From Nocardioides aurantiacus (GTDB taxonomy: Bacteria > Actinomycetota > Actinomycetes > Propionibacteriales > Nocardioidaceae), in NCBI RefSeq assembly GCF_003752505.1, contig NZ_RKHO01000001.1, forward strand, positions 496,001 through 560,000: a stretch of DNA of 64,000 bases, in the 5' to 3' direction. The notes under the pieces are model-generated. The model saw only the letters and a program-made list of their open reading frames with translations. It was not told the origin of the DNA and ran no database searches. This document shows, piece after piece, positions 9,445 to 18,225 of the stretch (position 1 is its first letter; each line of letters begins with the position of its first letter). The position numbers were made by a program, and so were the translations under genes.

Positions 9445-10566
9445 TCAGCCCCAGACCTCCTGGGCCACCTCGACGACCAGCCGGAGCTTGGCGACCTCGT
9501 CGTCCTGGGTGAGGTCGTTGCCCTCGACGGTGGAGGAGAAGCCGCACTGCGGGGAGATGCTGAGCTGCTCGAGCGGCACGTGCTTCGCGGCCTCGTCGAT
9601 GCGACGCTTGAGGTCGTCCTTGCTCTCCAGCACCGGCGACTTGGTGGTGACCAGGCCGAGCACGACCTGCTTGCCCGGCGGCACGAAGCGGAGCGGCTCG
9701 AAGCCGCCGGAGCGCTCGTCGTCGTACTCCAGGAAGAAGCCGTCGACGTCGAGGCCACCGAACAGCGCCTCCGCGACGAAGTCGTAGCTGCCCGAGGCCG
9801 CCCACGAGGAGCGGTAGTTGCCGCGGCACAGGTGGGTGGTGACGGCAAGGCCCTCGGGGCGGCCGGACAGCGCCTGGTTGAGGGTGCGGATGTAGCGCTC
9901 GTGCTGGTGGTCGGCGTCACCGCCCTTGGCCGTCACGGCCTCGCGCTGGGCGGGGTCGTTGAGGTAGGCGAGGCTGGTGTCGTCGAGCTGGAGGTAGGTG
10001 CAGCCGCGGTCGGCGATCATCCGCACCTGCTGGGAGTACGCCGCCGCGAGGTCGTCGAAGAACGCGTCCTCGTCGGCGTACACGCTCGGGTCGATCGCCG
10101 CGGTGCCGCCGCGGTAGTGGACCATGCTCGGCGAGGGGATCGTCAGCTTCGGCGTCGTCCCGGCGGGTGCCACCGACCGCAGGTGCGCGAAGGCGTCGGC
10201 GAAGATCGGCTCCTCGATCCGCACGGGCGCGTCGACGACCAGCCCCGCGGAGGTGAACGAGCGGTCCTCCGAGGCGTTGCGCATCCGCACCTCGAGCTGC
10301 TCCTCGGTGCGGCGGATGCCGGTGACGGCGTAGATGAAGTCCATGTGCCACGACGTACGCCGGAACTCGCCGTCGGTGACGGTCTGCATCCCCGCGTCGG
10401 CCTGGAGGCGTACGACGTCGGCGATCGCCTCGTCCTCGGCGGCCCGCAGCCCGGCGTCGTCGAGTCGCCCGTCGGCGTGCGCGGCGCGGGCCTCGAGCAG
10501 CGCGGGCGGGCGCAGCAGGCTCCCGACGTGGTCGGCACGGAAGGGCGGGGTGGTGCGTGCGGTCAT
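9445..10566 (-). CDS. cobalamin-independent methionine synthase-like (MetE C-terminal family) protein
   Basis: A 373-residue single-domain protein of the MetE/UROD-like methyltransferase superfamily, about half the size of full MetE and close to the YxjG/YxjH type. The N-terminus FRADHVGSLLRPPAL, GCTYLQLDDTSLAYL and the metal-ligand motifs HLCRGNYRSSW and CGFSSTVEGNDL are present, with His/Cys residues placed to bind zinc. It probably transfers a methyl group to a thiol such as homocysteine; the donor is unknown. The internal ATG at 10566 is chosen because GGGAG precedes it and homology (TPPFRADHVG) follows. It lies between repeat arrays B and C. Confidence 0.8.
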   Translation of the reverse strand: MTARTTPPFRADHVGSLLRPPALLEARAAHADGRLDDAGLRAAEDEAIADVVRLQADAGMQTVTDGEFRRTSWHMDFIYAVTGIRRTEEQLEVRMRNASEDRSFTSAGLVVDAPVRIEEPIFADAFAHLRSVAPAGTTPKLTIPSPSMVHYRGGTAAIDPSVYADEDAFFDDLAAAYSQQVRMIADRGCTYLQLDDTSLAYLNDPAQREAVTAKGGDADHQHERYIRTLNQALSGRPEGLAVTTHLCRGNYRSSWAASGSYDFVAEALFGGLDVDGFFLEYDDERSGGFEPLRFVPPGKQVVLGLVTTKSPVLESKDDLKRRIDEAAKHVPLEQLSISPQCGFSSTVEGNDLTQDDEVAKLRLVVEVAQEVWG

Positions 10567-10607
10567 CGGGGCTCCCGAGGGTGAGGGTGCCGCCAACCTA
10601 GCCCCGG

Positions 10608-10659
10608 CCCGGAACGGCCCGCTCGGGGCTCCAGGGGGGACCCGGAGCGCCCGCTCGGC
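10608..10659 (-). repeat. degenerate array C: two 32-bp-spaced units after the universal stress gene
   Basis: On the minus strand two cores (10640-10659 and 10608-10627) are spaced exactly 32 bp. Each matches the array A core at 15 of 20 positions, including an unbroken ccgagcgggc. The array begins about 4 bp past the stop of the minus-strand gene at 10664. It is more divergent than arrays A and B, but the shared core, period and position behind a stop codon argue for the same family. Confidence 0.65.
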
Positions 10660-10663
10660 GGTG

Positions 10664-11056
10664 CTAGGCGGGCGGCTTGACCGCCAGGACCGGGCAGGTC
10701 GCGTCGAGCAGGATCCGCTGGCCGACGCTGCCCATGAGGGCCTTGCCGACGGGGGAGCGGTGCCGGACGCCGACGACGACCAGCGCGGCGTCGGTCTCGC
10801 GGGCCACCTCCAGGACGGCCTGGGCGACGTCGGGGACGACCTCGTGGCGCACCGTAACCGTGACGCCCCGGCCCTCGAGGTCGGAGGTGATCGCCGCGAT
10901 CTGGTCCTCGTGGGCGTAGCGCGGGTCGACCAGGGCGTCGCCCTTGGTCGCGTTGACGACCACCAGGTCGGTCCCGCGGCGCACGGCCTCGGCGGCCCCG
11001 TGGTCCAGGGCGGCCTGCCCGTAGGCGTCGGGGGTGTAGGCGACCACGATGCTCAT
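10664..11056 (-). CDS. universal stress protein (UspA family), last gene of the tct operon
   Basis: A 130-residue single-domain USP. It begins [20 protein letters not shown], has the central [11 protein letters not shown] and ends with [18 protein letters not shown] and [10 protein letters not shown], which hold the nucleotide-binding glycine/serine pattern of ATP-type USPs in partly altered form. The ATG overlaps the stop of tctA as ATGA, so translation is coupled to the transporter. Its role is unknown; the coupling suggests it monitors or responds to uptake of the same carboxylate. Repeat array C follows the stop. Confidence 0.85.
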   Translation of the reverse strand: MSIVVAYTPDAYGQAALDHGAAEAVRRGTDLVVVNATKGDALVDPRYAHEDQIAAITSDLEGRGVTVTVRHEVVPDVAQAVLEVARETDAALVVVGVRHRSPVGKALMGSVGQRILLDATCPVLAVKPPA

Positions 11057-12564
11057 GCGTTGACCTCGTCCTTCTCGGTGACCGACGTGGGGGTGGTGGA
11101 GCGCGAACCGCGGACCCGGGCGACGACGAGCCCGACGAGCAGCAGCGCCATGACGACGTACGCCGTGATGGCCACCGGCTCGCCGAGGAGCGTGCCGTAG
11201 TCGCCGCGGGAGATCTCGAGCGCCTCCGAGAGCTGCTCCTCCAGGCGGGGGCCGAGGATGACGCCGATGATCAGCGGCAGCACCGGGATCCCGAAGCGGC
11301 GCATCGCGAAGCCGAGGATGCCCAGGACGAGCAGCAGGCCGAGGTCGAAGGACGAGGTGCCGGCGGCGTAGGCGCCCAGGGTGGCGAAGAACAGGATGCC
11401 GGCGTAGAGGTAGGGCCGGGGGATCTGGAGCAGCTTGGCCCAGACCGGCGCCAGCGGCAGGTTGAGCACCAGCAGCAGCGTGTTGGCGACGAACAGGCTC
11501 GCCAGCAGCGCCCAGACCAGGGCCTCGTTCTGCGTCATGAACTGCGGGCCGGGCTGCAGGCCGTAGCTCTCGAAGGCCACCAGGATGACCGCCGCGGTGG
11601 CGGTGGTCGGCAGGCCGAGCGCGAGCATCGGCAGCAGGGTGCCGGCGGCCGAGGCGTTGTTGGCGGCCTCGGGCCCGGCGACGCCCTCGATGGCGCCCTT
11701 GCCGAACTCCTCGGGGTGCTTGGAGAGGCGACGCTCGGTGACGTAGGACAGGAAGGTCGGCACCTCGGCGCCACCGGCGGGCAGCGCGCCGAACGGGAAG
11801 CCGAACGCGGTGCCGCGCAGCCAGGGCTTCCAGGAGCGGCCCCAGTCGGCCTTGCTCATCCAGGGCTGGCCGACGGGGATGATCTCGAGCGGCTTGCGGC
11901 GCAGGTGGGCGGCGACCCACAGCGCCTCGCCGAGCGCGAAGATCGCGACGGCGACGACGACGATCTCGATGCCGTCGGAGAGCTCGGCGAAGCCGAAGGT
12001 CATCCGGGGCTGGCCGCTGGTCATGCCGACCAGGCCGATGGCCAGACCGAGGAACAGCGCGATGAAGCCGCGCAGCTTGGAGGAGCCGAGCACCACGGTG
12101 ACCGCGAAGAGCGCGAGCAGCATGATCGCGAAGTACGACGGGGCGCCGAGCTGGACGACCAGCGGGCCGACCGTGGGGGCCAGCACGATGAGCAGGACGG
12201 TGCCGATGGTGCCGGCGACGAAGGAGCCGATGGCGGCCGTGGCCAGGGCCTGCGCGGCCCGGCCGTTCTTGGCCATCTTGTTGCCCTCGAGCGCGGTGAT
12301 CACCGACGAGGACTCACCGGGGGTGTTGAGCAGGATCGAGGTGGTGGAGCCGCCGTACATGCCGCCGTAGTAGATGCCGGCGAACATGATCAGCGCGCTG
12401 TCGGCCGGGACGCTGTAGGTCACGGGCAGCAGCAGCGCCACGGTCATGGCCGGGCCGATGCCGGGCAGCACGCCGACGGCGGTGCCGAGCAGCACGCCGA
12501 CGACGGCGAAGAGCAGGTTGGTGGGCGTCAGCGCGGTGGCGAAGCCGTCGAGGAGCAGGTCCAT
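11053..12564 (-). CDS. tctA: tripartite tricarboxylate transporter, large permease TctA
   Basis: A 503-residue permease with about twelve hydrophobic segments. Family motifs include [20 protein letters not shown] near residue 20-40, [20 protein letters not shown] near 65-85 and [15 protein letters not shown] in the second half. It forms the membrane core of a secondary, binding-protein-dependent tricarboxylate (citrate-type) importer with TctB and TctC. It starts 1 bp after the tctB stop and overlaps the USP start by 4 bp. Substrate is inferred from the neighbouring CitA/CitB-like two-component system. Confidence 0.93.
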   Translation of the reverse strand: MDLLLDGFATALTPTNLLFAVVGVLLGTAVGVLPGIGPAMTVALLLPVTYSVPADSALIMFAGIYYGGMYGGSTTSILLNTPGESSSVITALEGNKMAKNGRAAQALATAAIGSFVAGTIGTVLLIVLAPTVGPLVVQLGAPSYFAIMLLALFAVTVVLGSSKLRGFIALFLGLAIGLVGMTSGQPRMTFGFAELSDGIEIVVVAVAIFALGEALWVAAHLRRKPLEIIPVGQPWMSKADWGRSWKPWLRGTAFGFPFGALPAGGAEVPTFLSYVTERRLSKHPEEFGKGAIEGVAGPEAANNASAAGTLLPMLALGLPTTATAAVILVAFESYGLQPGPQFMTQNEALVWALLASLFVANTLLLVLNLPLAPVWAKLLQIPRPYLYAGILFFATLGAYAAGTSSFDLGLLLVLGILGFAMRRFGIPVLPLIIGVILGPRLEEQLSEALEISRGDYGTLLGEPVAITAYVVMALLLVGLVVARVRGSRSTTPTSVTEKDEVNA

Positions 12565-12565
12565 G

Positions 12566-13105
12566 TCACAGGACTCCGTTCAGGATGCCGGCGGGCAGCG
12601 GGACGCCCAGGCCGACGTAGAAGGCGTAGAAGGTGCCGACCGAGAGGGCGACGCCCAGCGCGATGTCGCGGACCCAGTGGCGGCTGCCCAGGACCCAGGC
12701 GGCGCCGGTGAACAGGATGGCGCCGGTGATGGCCCACCCGAGGACCTCGATCAGGAAGACGTTGACGCAGAGCACGGCGACGAGCAGCCCGAGCGTGCGG
12801 ACGTCGGTGCCGCCGCTGAGGTCGACGTCCTCGCCCTCCTCGGCCTCGGCGACGTCGCCGCGGGCCGTCGCGACGGCCAGCAGGACCGCGAGCACGAGCA
12901 GCACGCCGCCGACGACGTAGGCGAAGGTGGAGGGCGGCAGGAAGTCCGCGGACAGGCCGCCGCGGAGCTGGGTGCCGTTGTAGACGACGTAGCCGCCGGC
13001 CACGGCGAGGAAGGCCGCCATGGCGTACTGCGCGGTGTCGACGACGCGGTGGCGCGTCGGCTCGGGCGCCGGGGGTGCCGCGGGGGCGGCGTGCTGCTGG
13101 GACAT
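12566..13105 (-). CDS. tctB: tripartite tricarboxylate transporter, small permease TctB
   Basis: A 179-residue membrane protein with four hydrophobic stretches (about 35-50, 72-95, 118-150 and 158-178), the usual TctB topology. A 30-residue Ala/Pro/Gln-rich cytoplasmic start ([15 protein letters not shown]) precedes the first helix. It pairs with TctA as the small subunit of a TTT importer. Between the binding-protein gene and this start lies a strong hairpin (13127-13168) that probably lowers permease expression relative to TctC. TctB proteins diverge quickly, so the call leans on gene order as well as topology. Confidence 0.88.
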   Translation of the reverse strand: MSQQHAAPAAPPAPEPTRHRVVDTAQYAMAAFLAVAGGYVVYNGTQLRGGLSADFLPPSTFAYVVGGVLLVLAVLLAVATARGDVAEAEEGEDVDLSGGTDVRTLGLLVAVLCVNVFLIEVLGWAITGAILFTGAAWVLGSRHWVRDIALGVALSVGTFYAFYVGLGVPLPAGILNGVL

Positions 13106-13126
13106 CGGTGTCTCCTCGATCGGCCG

Positions 13127-13168
13127 GGTGACCGGGCGGCCCCCTGCTGGGGGCCGCCCGGCGTCACC
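13127..13168 (-). terminator. intra-operon hairpin between tctC and tctB
   Basis: Arms at 13127-13144 and 13149-13168 form 18 bp with one 2-nt bulge around a TGCT loop. It sits in the 82-bp gap after the binding-protein gene, where a partial terminator or 3'-end stabiliser would let TctC be made in excess over the permeases. Confidence 0.6.
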
Positions 13169-13187
13169 GGGGGGTGGTGCGGACCGC

Positions 13188-14228
13188 TCAGGCCAGGCCG
13201 AGGTCGGTCAGCGTGGTGCGGACGCGCTCGTTCTGCTCGTCGAGGTAGGACTCGAACTCCTCGCCGGTGGCGAAGTTGTCGGACCAGCCGTTCTTCTCCA
13301 GCGTGTCCTTCCAGGCCTGCGTGTCGTGCATCTCCTCGAAGGCCTTCACGTAGGCCTCGCGGGTGGCGTCGTCGATGCCGGGAGGGGCCAGGACGCCGCG
13401 CCAGTTGGTGAACACCAGGTCGATGCCCTCCTCGGTCAGGGTCGGGGCGTCGGTGGTCTCCAGGCGCTCCTCGCCGGAGACCGCGAGCACGCGCAGCGAG
13501 CCGTCGGCGATCTGGCCCTCGAACTCGCCCAGGCCGGACATGCCGACGTCGATCTTGGAGCCGAGCAGCGCGGTGGTCAGCGGGCCGCCACCGTCGTACT
13601 CCACGTAGGCGACGTCCTTGGGGGTGACGCCCACGGCGTCGGCCAGCTGCATCGGGAACAGGAAGTCCGGGCCGCCGGGCGCCGAGCCGCCGCCGACGAC
13701 GACCTTGTCGGGGTCGGCCTTCCAGGCCTCGACGAAGTCGTCGACGGTCTTGAAGGGGGAGTCCTTGGGCACCAGGATCGCCTCCTGCTCCTCGATGAGG
13801 CGGGCGATCGGGACGGCCTTGTCGACGGTGGCGTCGGACTTGTTGGTGTAGACGGCGCCGACGACGCCGAGGCCCATGGTCATGAGCAGGTCGTCGGAGC
13901 CCTTCTCGTTGAGCAGGCGCTGCATCGCGACGGTGCCGCTGGCGCCCTCGACGTTGCTGACCTCGAAGCGGCCGGTGATCTTCTCGTCCTCCATCACCTT
14001 GACCGCGGCGCGGCCGGTGAGGTCGTAGCCGCCGCCGGCGGCGTTGGGGATCATCATGCGCATCCGCTTCTCGGACAGGTCGCCGCTCGCGTCGCCGCTG
14101 TCGGACGACGAGGTGACGCCGCCACAGGCGGTGAGGGCGGCCAGCGAGACGACGCTGACGGTGGCCAGGACGGCGCGCAGTCCACGACGGGTGGACGGCG
14201 AACGGTGGGGGAACAGGTTGACGGTCAT
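13188..14228 (-). CDS. tctC: tripartite tricarboxylate transporter substrate-binding lipoprotein TctC
   Basis: A 346-residue extracytoplasmic solute receptor of the Bug/TctC family. The signal has an Arg-rich n-region (SPSTRRGLRAVLATVSVVSL) and a lipobox ending LTAC near residue 38, so the mature protein is lipid-anchored. The mature part begins with RMRMMIPNAAGGGYDLTGRA, the family's ligand-loop region, and has VVVGGGSAPGGPDFLF and YVEYDGGGPLTTALLG. The ATG at 14228 has GAGGAGG 9 bases upstream. It is the first gene of tctCBA-usp, divergent from the sensor kinase that probably detects the same ligand. Confidence 0.9.
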   Translation of the reverse strand: MTVNLFPHRSPSTRRGLRAVLATVSVVSLAALTACGGVTSSSDSGDASGDLSEKRMRMMIPNAAGGGYDLTGRAAVKVMEDEKITGRFEVSNVEGASGTVAMQRLLNEKGSDDLLMTMGLGVVGAVYTNKSDATVDKAVPIARLIEEQEAILVPKDSPFKTVDDFVEAWKADPDKVVVGGGSAPGGPDFLFPMQLADAVGVTPKDVAYVEYDGGGPLTTALLGSKIDVGMSGLGEFEGQIADGSLRVLAVSGEERLETTDAPTLTEEGIDLVFTNWRGVLAPPGIDDATREAYVKAFEEMHDTQAWKDTLEKNGWSDNFATGEEFESYLDEQNERVRTTLTDLGLA

Positions 14229-14261
14229 CCTGCGAGCACCTCCTCGGTGAGTTCCGTGGGA

Positions 14262-14278
14262 GCATGTCCCGCGCATGT
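14262..14278. promoter_or_regulatory. direct repeat in the tctC / sensor kinase divergent promoter region
   Basis: GCATGT occurs at 14262-14267 and 14273-14278, an 11-bp pitch that puts both copies on one face of the helix. The 93-bp region is shared by the divergent tctC operon and kinase gene, so it must hold both promoters. A response-regulator binding site is a guess. Confidence 0.25.
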
Positions 14279-14321
14279 GGCGCCCGTCACGCTTGCGGAA
14301 GCAAAGGAGGTTGCGGTCGTT

Positions 14322-15965
14322 GTGGTCACCGTCACGTCCGGCCGTCGCCGCGACCCCAGCCTGGCCGCTCAGGTGCTGGTCCTGCAGCTCGTGGTCGTCG
14401 TCGGGGTGCTCGCCCTCGTCGCGGTGATCTCGCTGCGGCAGTCGGGCGCGACCTTCCGGGCGCAGTCGGGGTCGCAGATGCGCGGCGTCGCGGAGTACGT
14501 CGCCGACACCTTCCAGGTGCGCACCAAGCTGGAGGAGGCCTCCGGCCGCGCCACCGGCACCTCGGCCCGCGACACCATCAACGAGCTCGCCCCCACCCTC
14601 GACGCGGCGCTGACCACCTCGGCTGCCGACGAGATCGACATCGCCACCCCCGACGGCGAGGTGCTGGTGAGCTCCGACCCGCTGCGGGTCGGCGAGCGCA
14701 TCGCGGTCGAGGGCCGGGCCGGCGCGCAGTGGTCGGGACTGCGCGAGGTGGACGGCGCCACCGTGGTGGCCGCCCGCGCCCCGGTGCTCTCCGACGAGGA
14801 CGGGCAGGAGGGCGACCTCGTCGGGCTGGTGCTGGTCGAGCAGGACTACCCCTCGGTGTGGGAGCGGCTGACCTCGAGCGCGGCCAACCTGGCGCTGTTC
14901 CTGGGGCTCGGCGCCCTGCTCGGCGTGCTCGGCACCTACGTCGTCTCGCGGGTGGTCAAGCGCCGCACGCACGGCCTGGGCGCCTCGGAGATCGCCCGGC
15001 TGGCCGACCACCGCGAGGCGCTGCTGCACAGCATCCGCGAGGGCGTGCTCGCCGTCGGCACCGACGGCCGGGTCACGATGGTCAACGACGCCGCGCTCGA
15101 CCTGCTCGCCCTCCCGGCCGACCCCGTCGGGCAGCCGGTGGCCGGGCTGGGGCTGGCCGACCAGGTGGTGGCGCTGCTCGACGGCTCCGCCCCGGCCGAC
15201 GAGGACGCGGTGGCGGTGGTCGCCGACCGGGTGCTGGTGTTCAACCGTCGTACGGCGTCCAGCGGCGGCAGCCGGATCGGCACCGTCACCACGATGCGCG
15301 ACCGCACCGAGCTGGTCTCGCTGCAGAGCCAGCTGTCCTCCAACCTCTCGATCTCCGACACGCTGCGCGCACAGACCCACGAGTTCAGCAACCAGCTCCA
15401 CACCATCTCGGGTCTCGTCCAGCTCGGGGAGTACGACGAGGTGCGCTCGCTCGTCGGCACGCTGACCCGTCGTCGCGCCGAGAGCGAGGACTTCGTGACC
15501 AGCCGGATCGACGACCTCGCGGTGGCGGCCCTGGTGCTGGCCAAGGCGAGCGTGGCCGCCGAGCGCGGCGTACGGCTGGAGCTGACCGAGGACTCCGCGC
15601 TGCCGCCGCTGGTCGCGCTGGACTCCGCGGACCTCACCACCGTGCTCGGCAACCTGGTCGACAACGCGATCGACGCCTGCAGCGGCCGCGCCGGCGCCGA
15701 GGTGACCGTGGCGCTCCAGTCGGGCACCTCCTTCCTCCACGTCGAGGTCGGCGACAACGGTCCCGGCGTGCCGGAGGAGCTGCGCGGGGCGATCTTCGTG
15801 CGGGGCTGGTCGACCAAGCCCGACGTCCTCGGTGGTCGCGGCATCGGGCTGCCGCTGGTGCAGCTCATCTGCGCGCAGCGGGGTGGGAGCATCGAGGTCC
15901 ACCAGCGCGACGGGGCCGTGTTCTCGGTCCGGCTGCCCTACTCCGCCACCAGGAGGGTCCCGTGA
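14322..15965 (+). CDS. CitA/DcuS-type sensor histidine kinase
   Basis: A 547-residue membrane sensor. A transmembrane segment (about 13-35, QVLVLQLVVVVGVLALVAVI) leads to an extracellular PAS-like sensor domain (about 40-180), a second transmembrane segment (about 188-208), a cytoplasmic PAS (about 230-320), the phospho-acceptor motif THEFSNQLHTISGL (H near 355) and a HATPase with LGNLVDNAIDAC, GDNGPGVPEE and GGRGIGLPLV. This is the citrate/C4-dicarboxylate sensor class. The GTG at 14322 is chosen because AAAGGAGG ends 11 bases before it. It overlaps the response regulator as GTGA and faces tctCBA, which it probably activates. Confidence 0.88.
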   Translation: MVTVTSGRRRDPSLAAQVLVLQLVVVVGVLALVAVISLRQSGATFRAQSGSQMRGVAEYVADTFQVRTKLEEASGRATGTSARDTINELAPTLDAALTTSAADEIDIATPDGEVLVSSDPLRVGERIAVEGRAGAQWSGLREVDGATVVAARAPVLSDEDGQEGDLVGLVLVEQDYPSVWERLTSSAANLALFLGLGALLGVLGTYVVSRVVKRRTHGLGASEIARLADHREALLHSIREGVLAVGTDGRVTMVNDAALDLLALPADPVGQPVAGLGLADQVVALLDGSAPADEDAVAVVADRVLVFNRRTASSGGSRIGTVTTMRDRTELVSLQSQLSSNLSISDTLRAQTHEFSNQLHTISGLVQLGEYDEVRSLVGTLTRRRAESEDFVTSRIDDLAVAALVLAKASVAAERGVRLELTEDSALPPLVALDSADLTTVLGNLVDNAIDACSGRAGAEVTVALQSGTSFLHVEVGDNGPGVPEELRGAIFVRGWSTKPDVLGGRGIGLPLVQLICAQRGGSIEVHQRDGAVFSVRLPYSATRRVP

Positions 15966-16654
15966 GCCCCACGCCCCTGCGCGTGCTCGTCGTCGACGAC
16001 GACTTCATGGTGGCGAGCGTCCACGAGCGGTTCGTGCAGCGCACGGAGGGCTTCGAGGTCGTCGGCAGCGCCCGCACCGGCGCGGACGCGCTCGAGCTCG
16101 CGGCCCGGCTCGGGCCCGACATCGTCCTGCTCGACGTCCACCTGCCCGACCTCAGCGGCCTGGAGGTCCTGGCCCGGCTCCGTGCCGCCGGGTCCGAGGC
16201 GGGGGTGCTGATGGTGACCGCGGAGCGGGGGGCCGAGACGGTGCGGCAGGCGCTGCACGGCGGCGCGACGCAGTACCTCGTCAAGCCCTTCGAGTACGAC
16301 GACCTCGCCGGCCGACTCCAGCACGTCGCGCAGGCGCTCGGCGCGCTGCGCGGGGGGCAGGCCGACCAGGACACCATCGACCGGCTCTTCGGCGCCGTCA
16401 CCCCGGCCGCCGCCGGGCCGCCGCCGCTGCCCAAGGGCCTCAGCGCCGAGACCGGCCAGCTGGTGCGGGCCGCGCTGCACGCGGGCGAGGAGCTCTCCGC
16501 GGCCGAGGCCGGCGAGCGGCTGGGGCTCTCGCGGGTGAGCGCGCGGCGCTACCTCGAGCACTTCGTGGCCACGGGCGACGCGGTGGTGCGGCTGCAGTAC
16601 GGCGGCGCCGGGCGTCCGGAGCGGCGCTACCGCGCGTCCGGCGCCGGTCGCTGA
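15962..16654 (+). CDS. CitB/DpiA-type response regulator
   Basis: A 230-residue partner of the preceding kinase. The receiver domain (about 1-125) has VLVVDDDFMVASVHERF, the phosphorylated Asp in LLDVHLPDLSG (about residue 57) and the conserved Lys in LVKPFEYDDL. The C-terminal part (about 165-225, ETGQLVRAALHAGEELSAAE and LGLSRVSARRYLEHF) is the winged-helix DNA-binding region of the CitB/DcuR family. The GTG start overlaps the kinase stop by 4 bp. Its target is probably the divergent tctCBA-usp operon. The 3' end overlaps the convergent methyltransferase by 28 bp. Confidence 0.88.
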   Translation: MSPTPLRVLVVDDDFMVASVHERFVQRTEGFEVVGSARTGADALELAARLGPDIVLLDVHLPDLSGLEVLARLRAAGSEAGVLMVTAERGAETVRQALHGGATQYLVKPFEYDDLAGRLQHVAQALGALRGGQADQDTIDRLFGAVTPAAAGPPPLPKGLSAETGQLVRAALHAGEELSAAEAGERLGLSRVSARRYLEHFVATGDAVVRLQYGGAGRPERRYRASGAGR

Positions 16655-17274
16655 GCACGCAGCACCGCCACGACGTAGTCCTCGCCCGGCGGCCGGAGGT
16701 CGTAGCTCCCGGCCAGCAGGTCGAGCCGCAGCCCGGCCTCCTCGGCGTGCTCGCGCAGCTCGGCGGCGGGGTAGTCGCGGCTGCCGGTCGGTCCGGCCAC
16801 CGGGTGGAAGCCGACGAGCAGGCAGCCGTCCTCGGCCAGCAGCCCGGCCAGCACCCGGAGCACCTCGACCTGGGTGTCGTCGGCGAGGAAGACCATCACG
16901 TTGCCGACCACCACGACCACGTCGTACGCCGAGGGCCGGCCGTGCGTCGTGAGCAGCTCCGGCGTGAGCGCCAGCAGGTCGGCCTCGACGACGCCCACGT
17001 CGGGGAACCGCTCGCGCGAGATCGCCACCAGCGCGGCGTCCTTCTCGACCGCGGTGACGTCGTGGCCGCGGCGGCGCAGCGCCTCGGCCACCCGGCCCAC
17101 GCCGGAGCCGGCGTCGAGCACCCGGGCGCCGCGCGGGGCCAGGACGTCGGCCAGCCGCGCCTCGCCGTCGTCACCGGAGCCGGCCTCGTGCTGCTCGAGG
17201 AAGGTGCGGACGTAGCCCGACTCGCGCGAGTCCCCGGCCAGCTCCCAGCGGGTCGGGGGAGGGGGCTCGGTCAC
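16627..17274 (-). CDS. class I SAM-dependent methyltransferase
   Basis: A 215-residue protein with a Rossmann methyltransferase fold. Motif I is VLDAGSGVGRVAEALRRRG (about residues 52-70), the acidic residue after strand 2 is in VTAVEKDAAL and motif IV is YDVVVVVGNVMVF. The N-terminal RESGYVRTFLEQHEAGSGDDGEA resembles small-molecule methyltransferases. The substrate is not identifiable. The GTG start overlaps the stop of the upstream DUF389 gene as GTGA, so the two are translationally coupled, though no functional link is known. It converges on the response regulator. Confidence 0.8.
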   Translation of the reverse strand: MTEPPPPTRWELAGDSRESGYVRTFLEQHEAGSGDDGEARLADVLAPRGARVLDAGSGVGRVAEALRRRGHDVTAVEKDAALVAISRERFPDVGVVEADLLALTPELLTTHGRPSAYDVVVVVGNVMVFLADDTQVEVLRVLAGLLAEDGCLLVGFHPVAGPTGSRDYPAAELREHAEEAGLRLDLLAGSYDLRPPGEDYVVAVLRAQRPAPDAR

Positions 17275-18215
17275 GGCGCGACCTCCCGTCGTCGACCCCG
17301 GGCTACCCGGCTCCACACCAGGCGCTGCACCAGCAGGGTGAGGGTGCCGGCGAGCACGATGCCGAGCAGGTTGATCCCCAGCTGCAGCGACGCCGACGCG
17401 GCCTCGCCCCAGATGCCGCAGGCCAGGCAGATGGCCAGGGTCCCGACGGCGGGGATCGTGGTGACCGAGATGAAGACCCCGACGAGCGGACCCGACTTGC
17501 CGGTGGTCAGCGAGAGCACGCCGGCCGTGCCCGCGAGGACCGCGACCACGAACGACCAGGCGTCGGGACTGACGATGAAGTCGGTCAGCTCCCCGGTCCC
17601 GGCCTGGGTCCGCGTGAAGCCGCCGGCGGCGTACGCCACCGCCCAGACGGTCGTGGCGACCGCGAGCGCGATGGCGAACCCGGCACCCAGGGCGCCCAGT
17701 GCGCGCGGCAGCAGCGAGGGTCGCGGCCGGGCGAGCGCGAAGCAGACGGCGGCGATGGGCACGAACTCCGGTCCGACGACCATGGCGCCGACGATGAGGA
17801 TCGGTTGGTCGAGGATGCGTCCGGCGCCGGCGATCAGGGTGGCCAGGGTCATGAAGGCTACGAAGGCCCAGGACAGTCGCGAGTCCTCGCGCAGCCGCTG
17901 CTCCACCGAGACCCACACCACGCCGTCGTCGGGTGCCCCCGGCGCGACCCGCTCGGCCTCGTCGGCGGAGCGCGCGAGGATCGTGTCGATCTCCCCGATG
18001 CTGATGGAGCCGTGGTGGTGCAGGCCCAGGTCGCGCAGCCGTCCGACGACCGCGGTGGCGTTCTCGCGGGCGACGTCGGCCAGGACCAGGCAGCCGGCGG
18101 GCTTGCGGAAGCCGTGGGGGACCACCGCGAGGTTGGTGACCGTGGGGTCCTGGTCGAGCAGCTCCACGACCGAGTCGGTCCGGTCGCTGGGGACGCGCAG
18201 GCGCAGGTGCAGCAT
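17271..18215 (-). CDS. DUF389 membrane protein
   Basis: A 314-residue protein with a cytoplasmic ACT-like N-terminal region (about 1-95, beginning LHLRLRVPSDRTDSVVELL) and about six hydrophobic segments in the second half. The DUF389 hallmarks are RLSWAFVAFMTLATLIAGAG, PILIVGAMVVGPEFVPIAAV and ISVTTIPAVGTLAI. The biochemical function of DUF389 proteins is unknown; topology suggests a transporter or channel controlled by the soluble domain. It lies 10 bp past the coaA stop on the same strand and is coupled to the downstream methyltransferase. Confidence 0.85.
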   Translation of the reverse strand: MLHLRLRVPSDRTDSVVELLDQDPTVTNLAVVPHGFRKPAGCLVLADVARENATAVVGRLRDLGLHHHGSISIGEIDTILARSADEAERVAPGAPDDGVVWVSVEQRLREDSRLSWAFVAFMTLATLIAGAGRILDQPILIVGAMVVGPEFVPIAAVCFALARPRPSLLPRALGALGAGFAIALAVATTVWAVAYAAGGFTRTQAGTGELTDFIVSPDAWSFVVAVLAGTAGVLSLTTGKSGPLVGVFISVTTIPAVGTLAICLACGIWGEAASASLQLGINLLGIVLAGTLTLLVQRLVWSRVARGRRREVAP

Positions 18216-18225
18216 GCTCAGCCCC

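Noticed and set aside
6618-9920. 1100-codon open frame on the minus strand
   Set aside because: It runs antisense to rpsI, glmM and ohr. It is a by-product of the high-GC third-position bias, and its residues are typical frame-shadow Arg/Gly/Ala/His runs.
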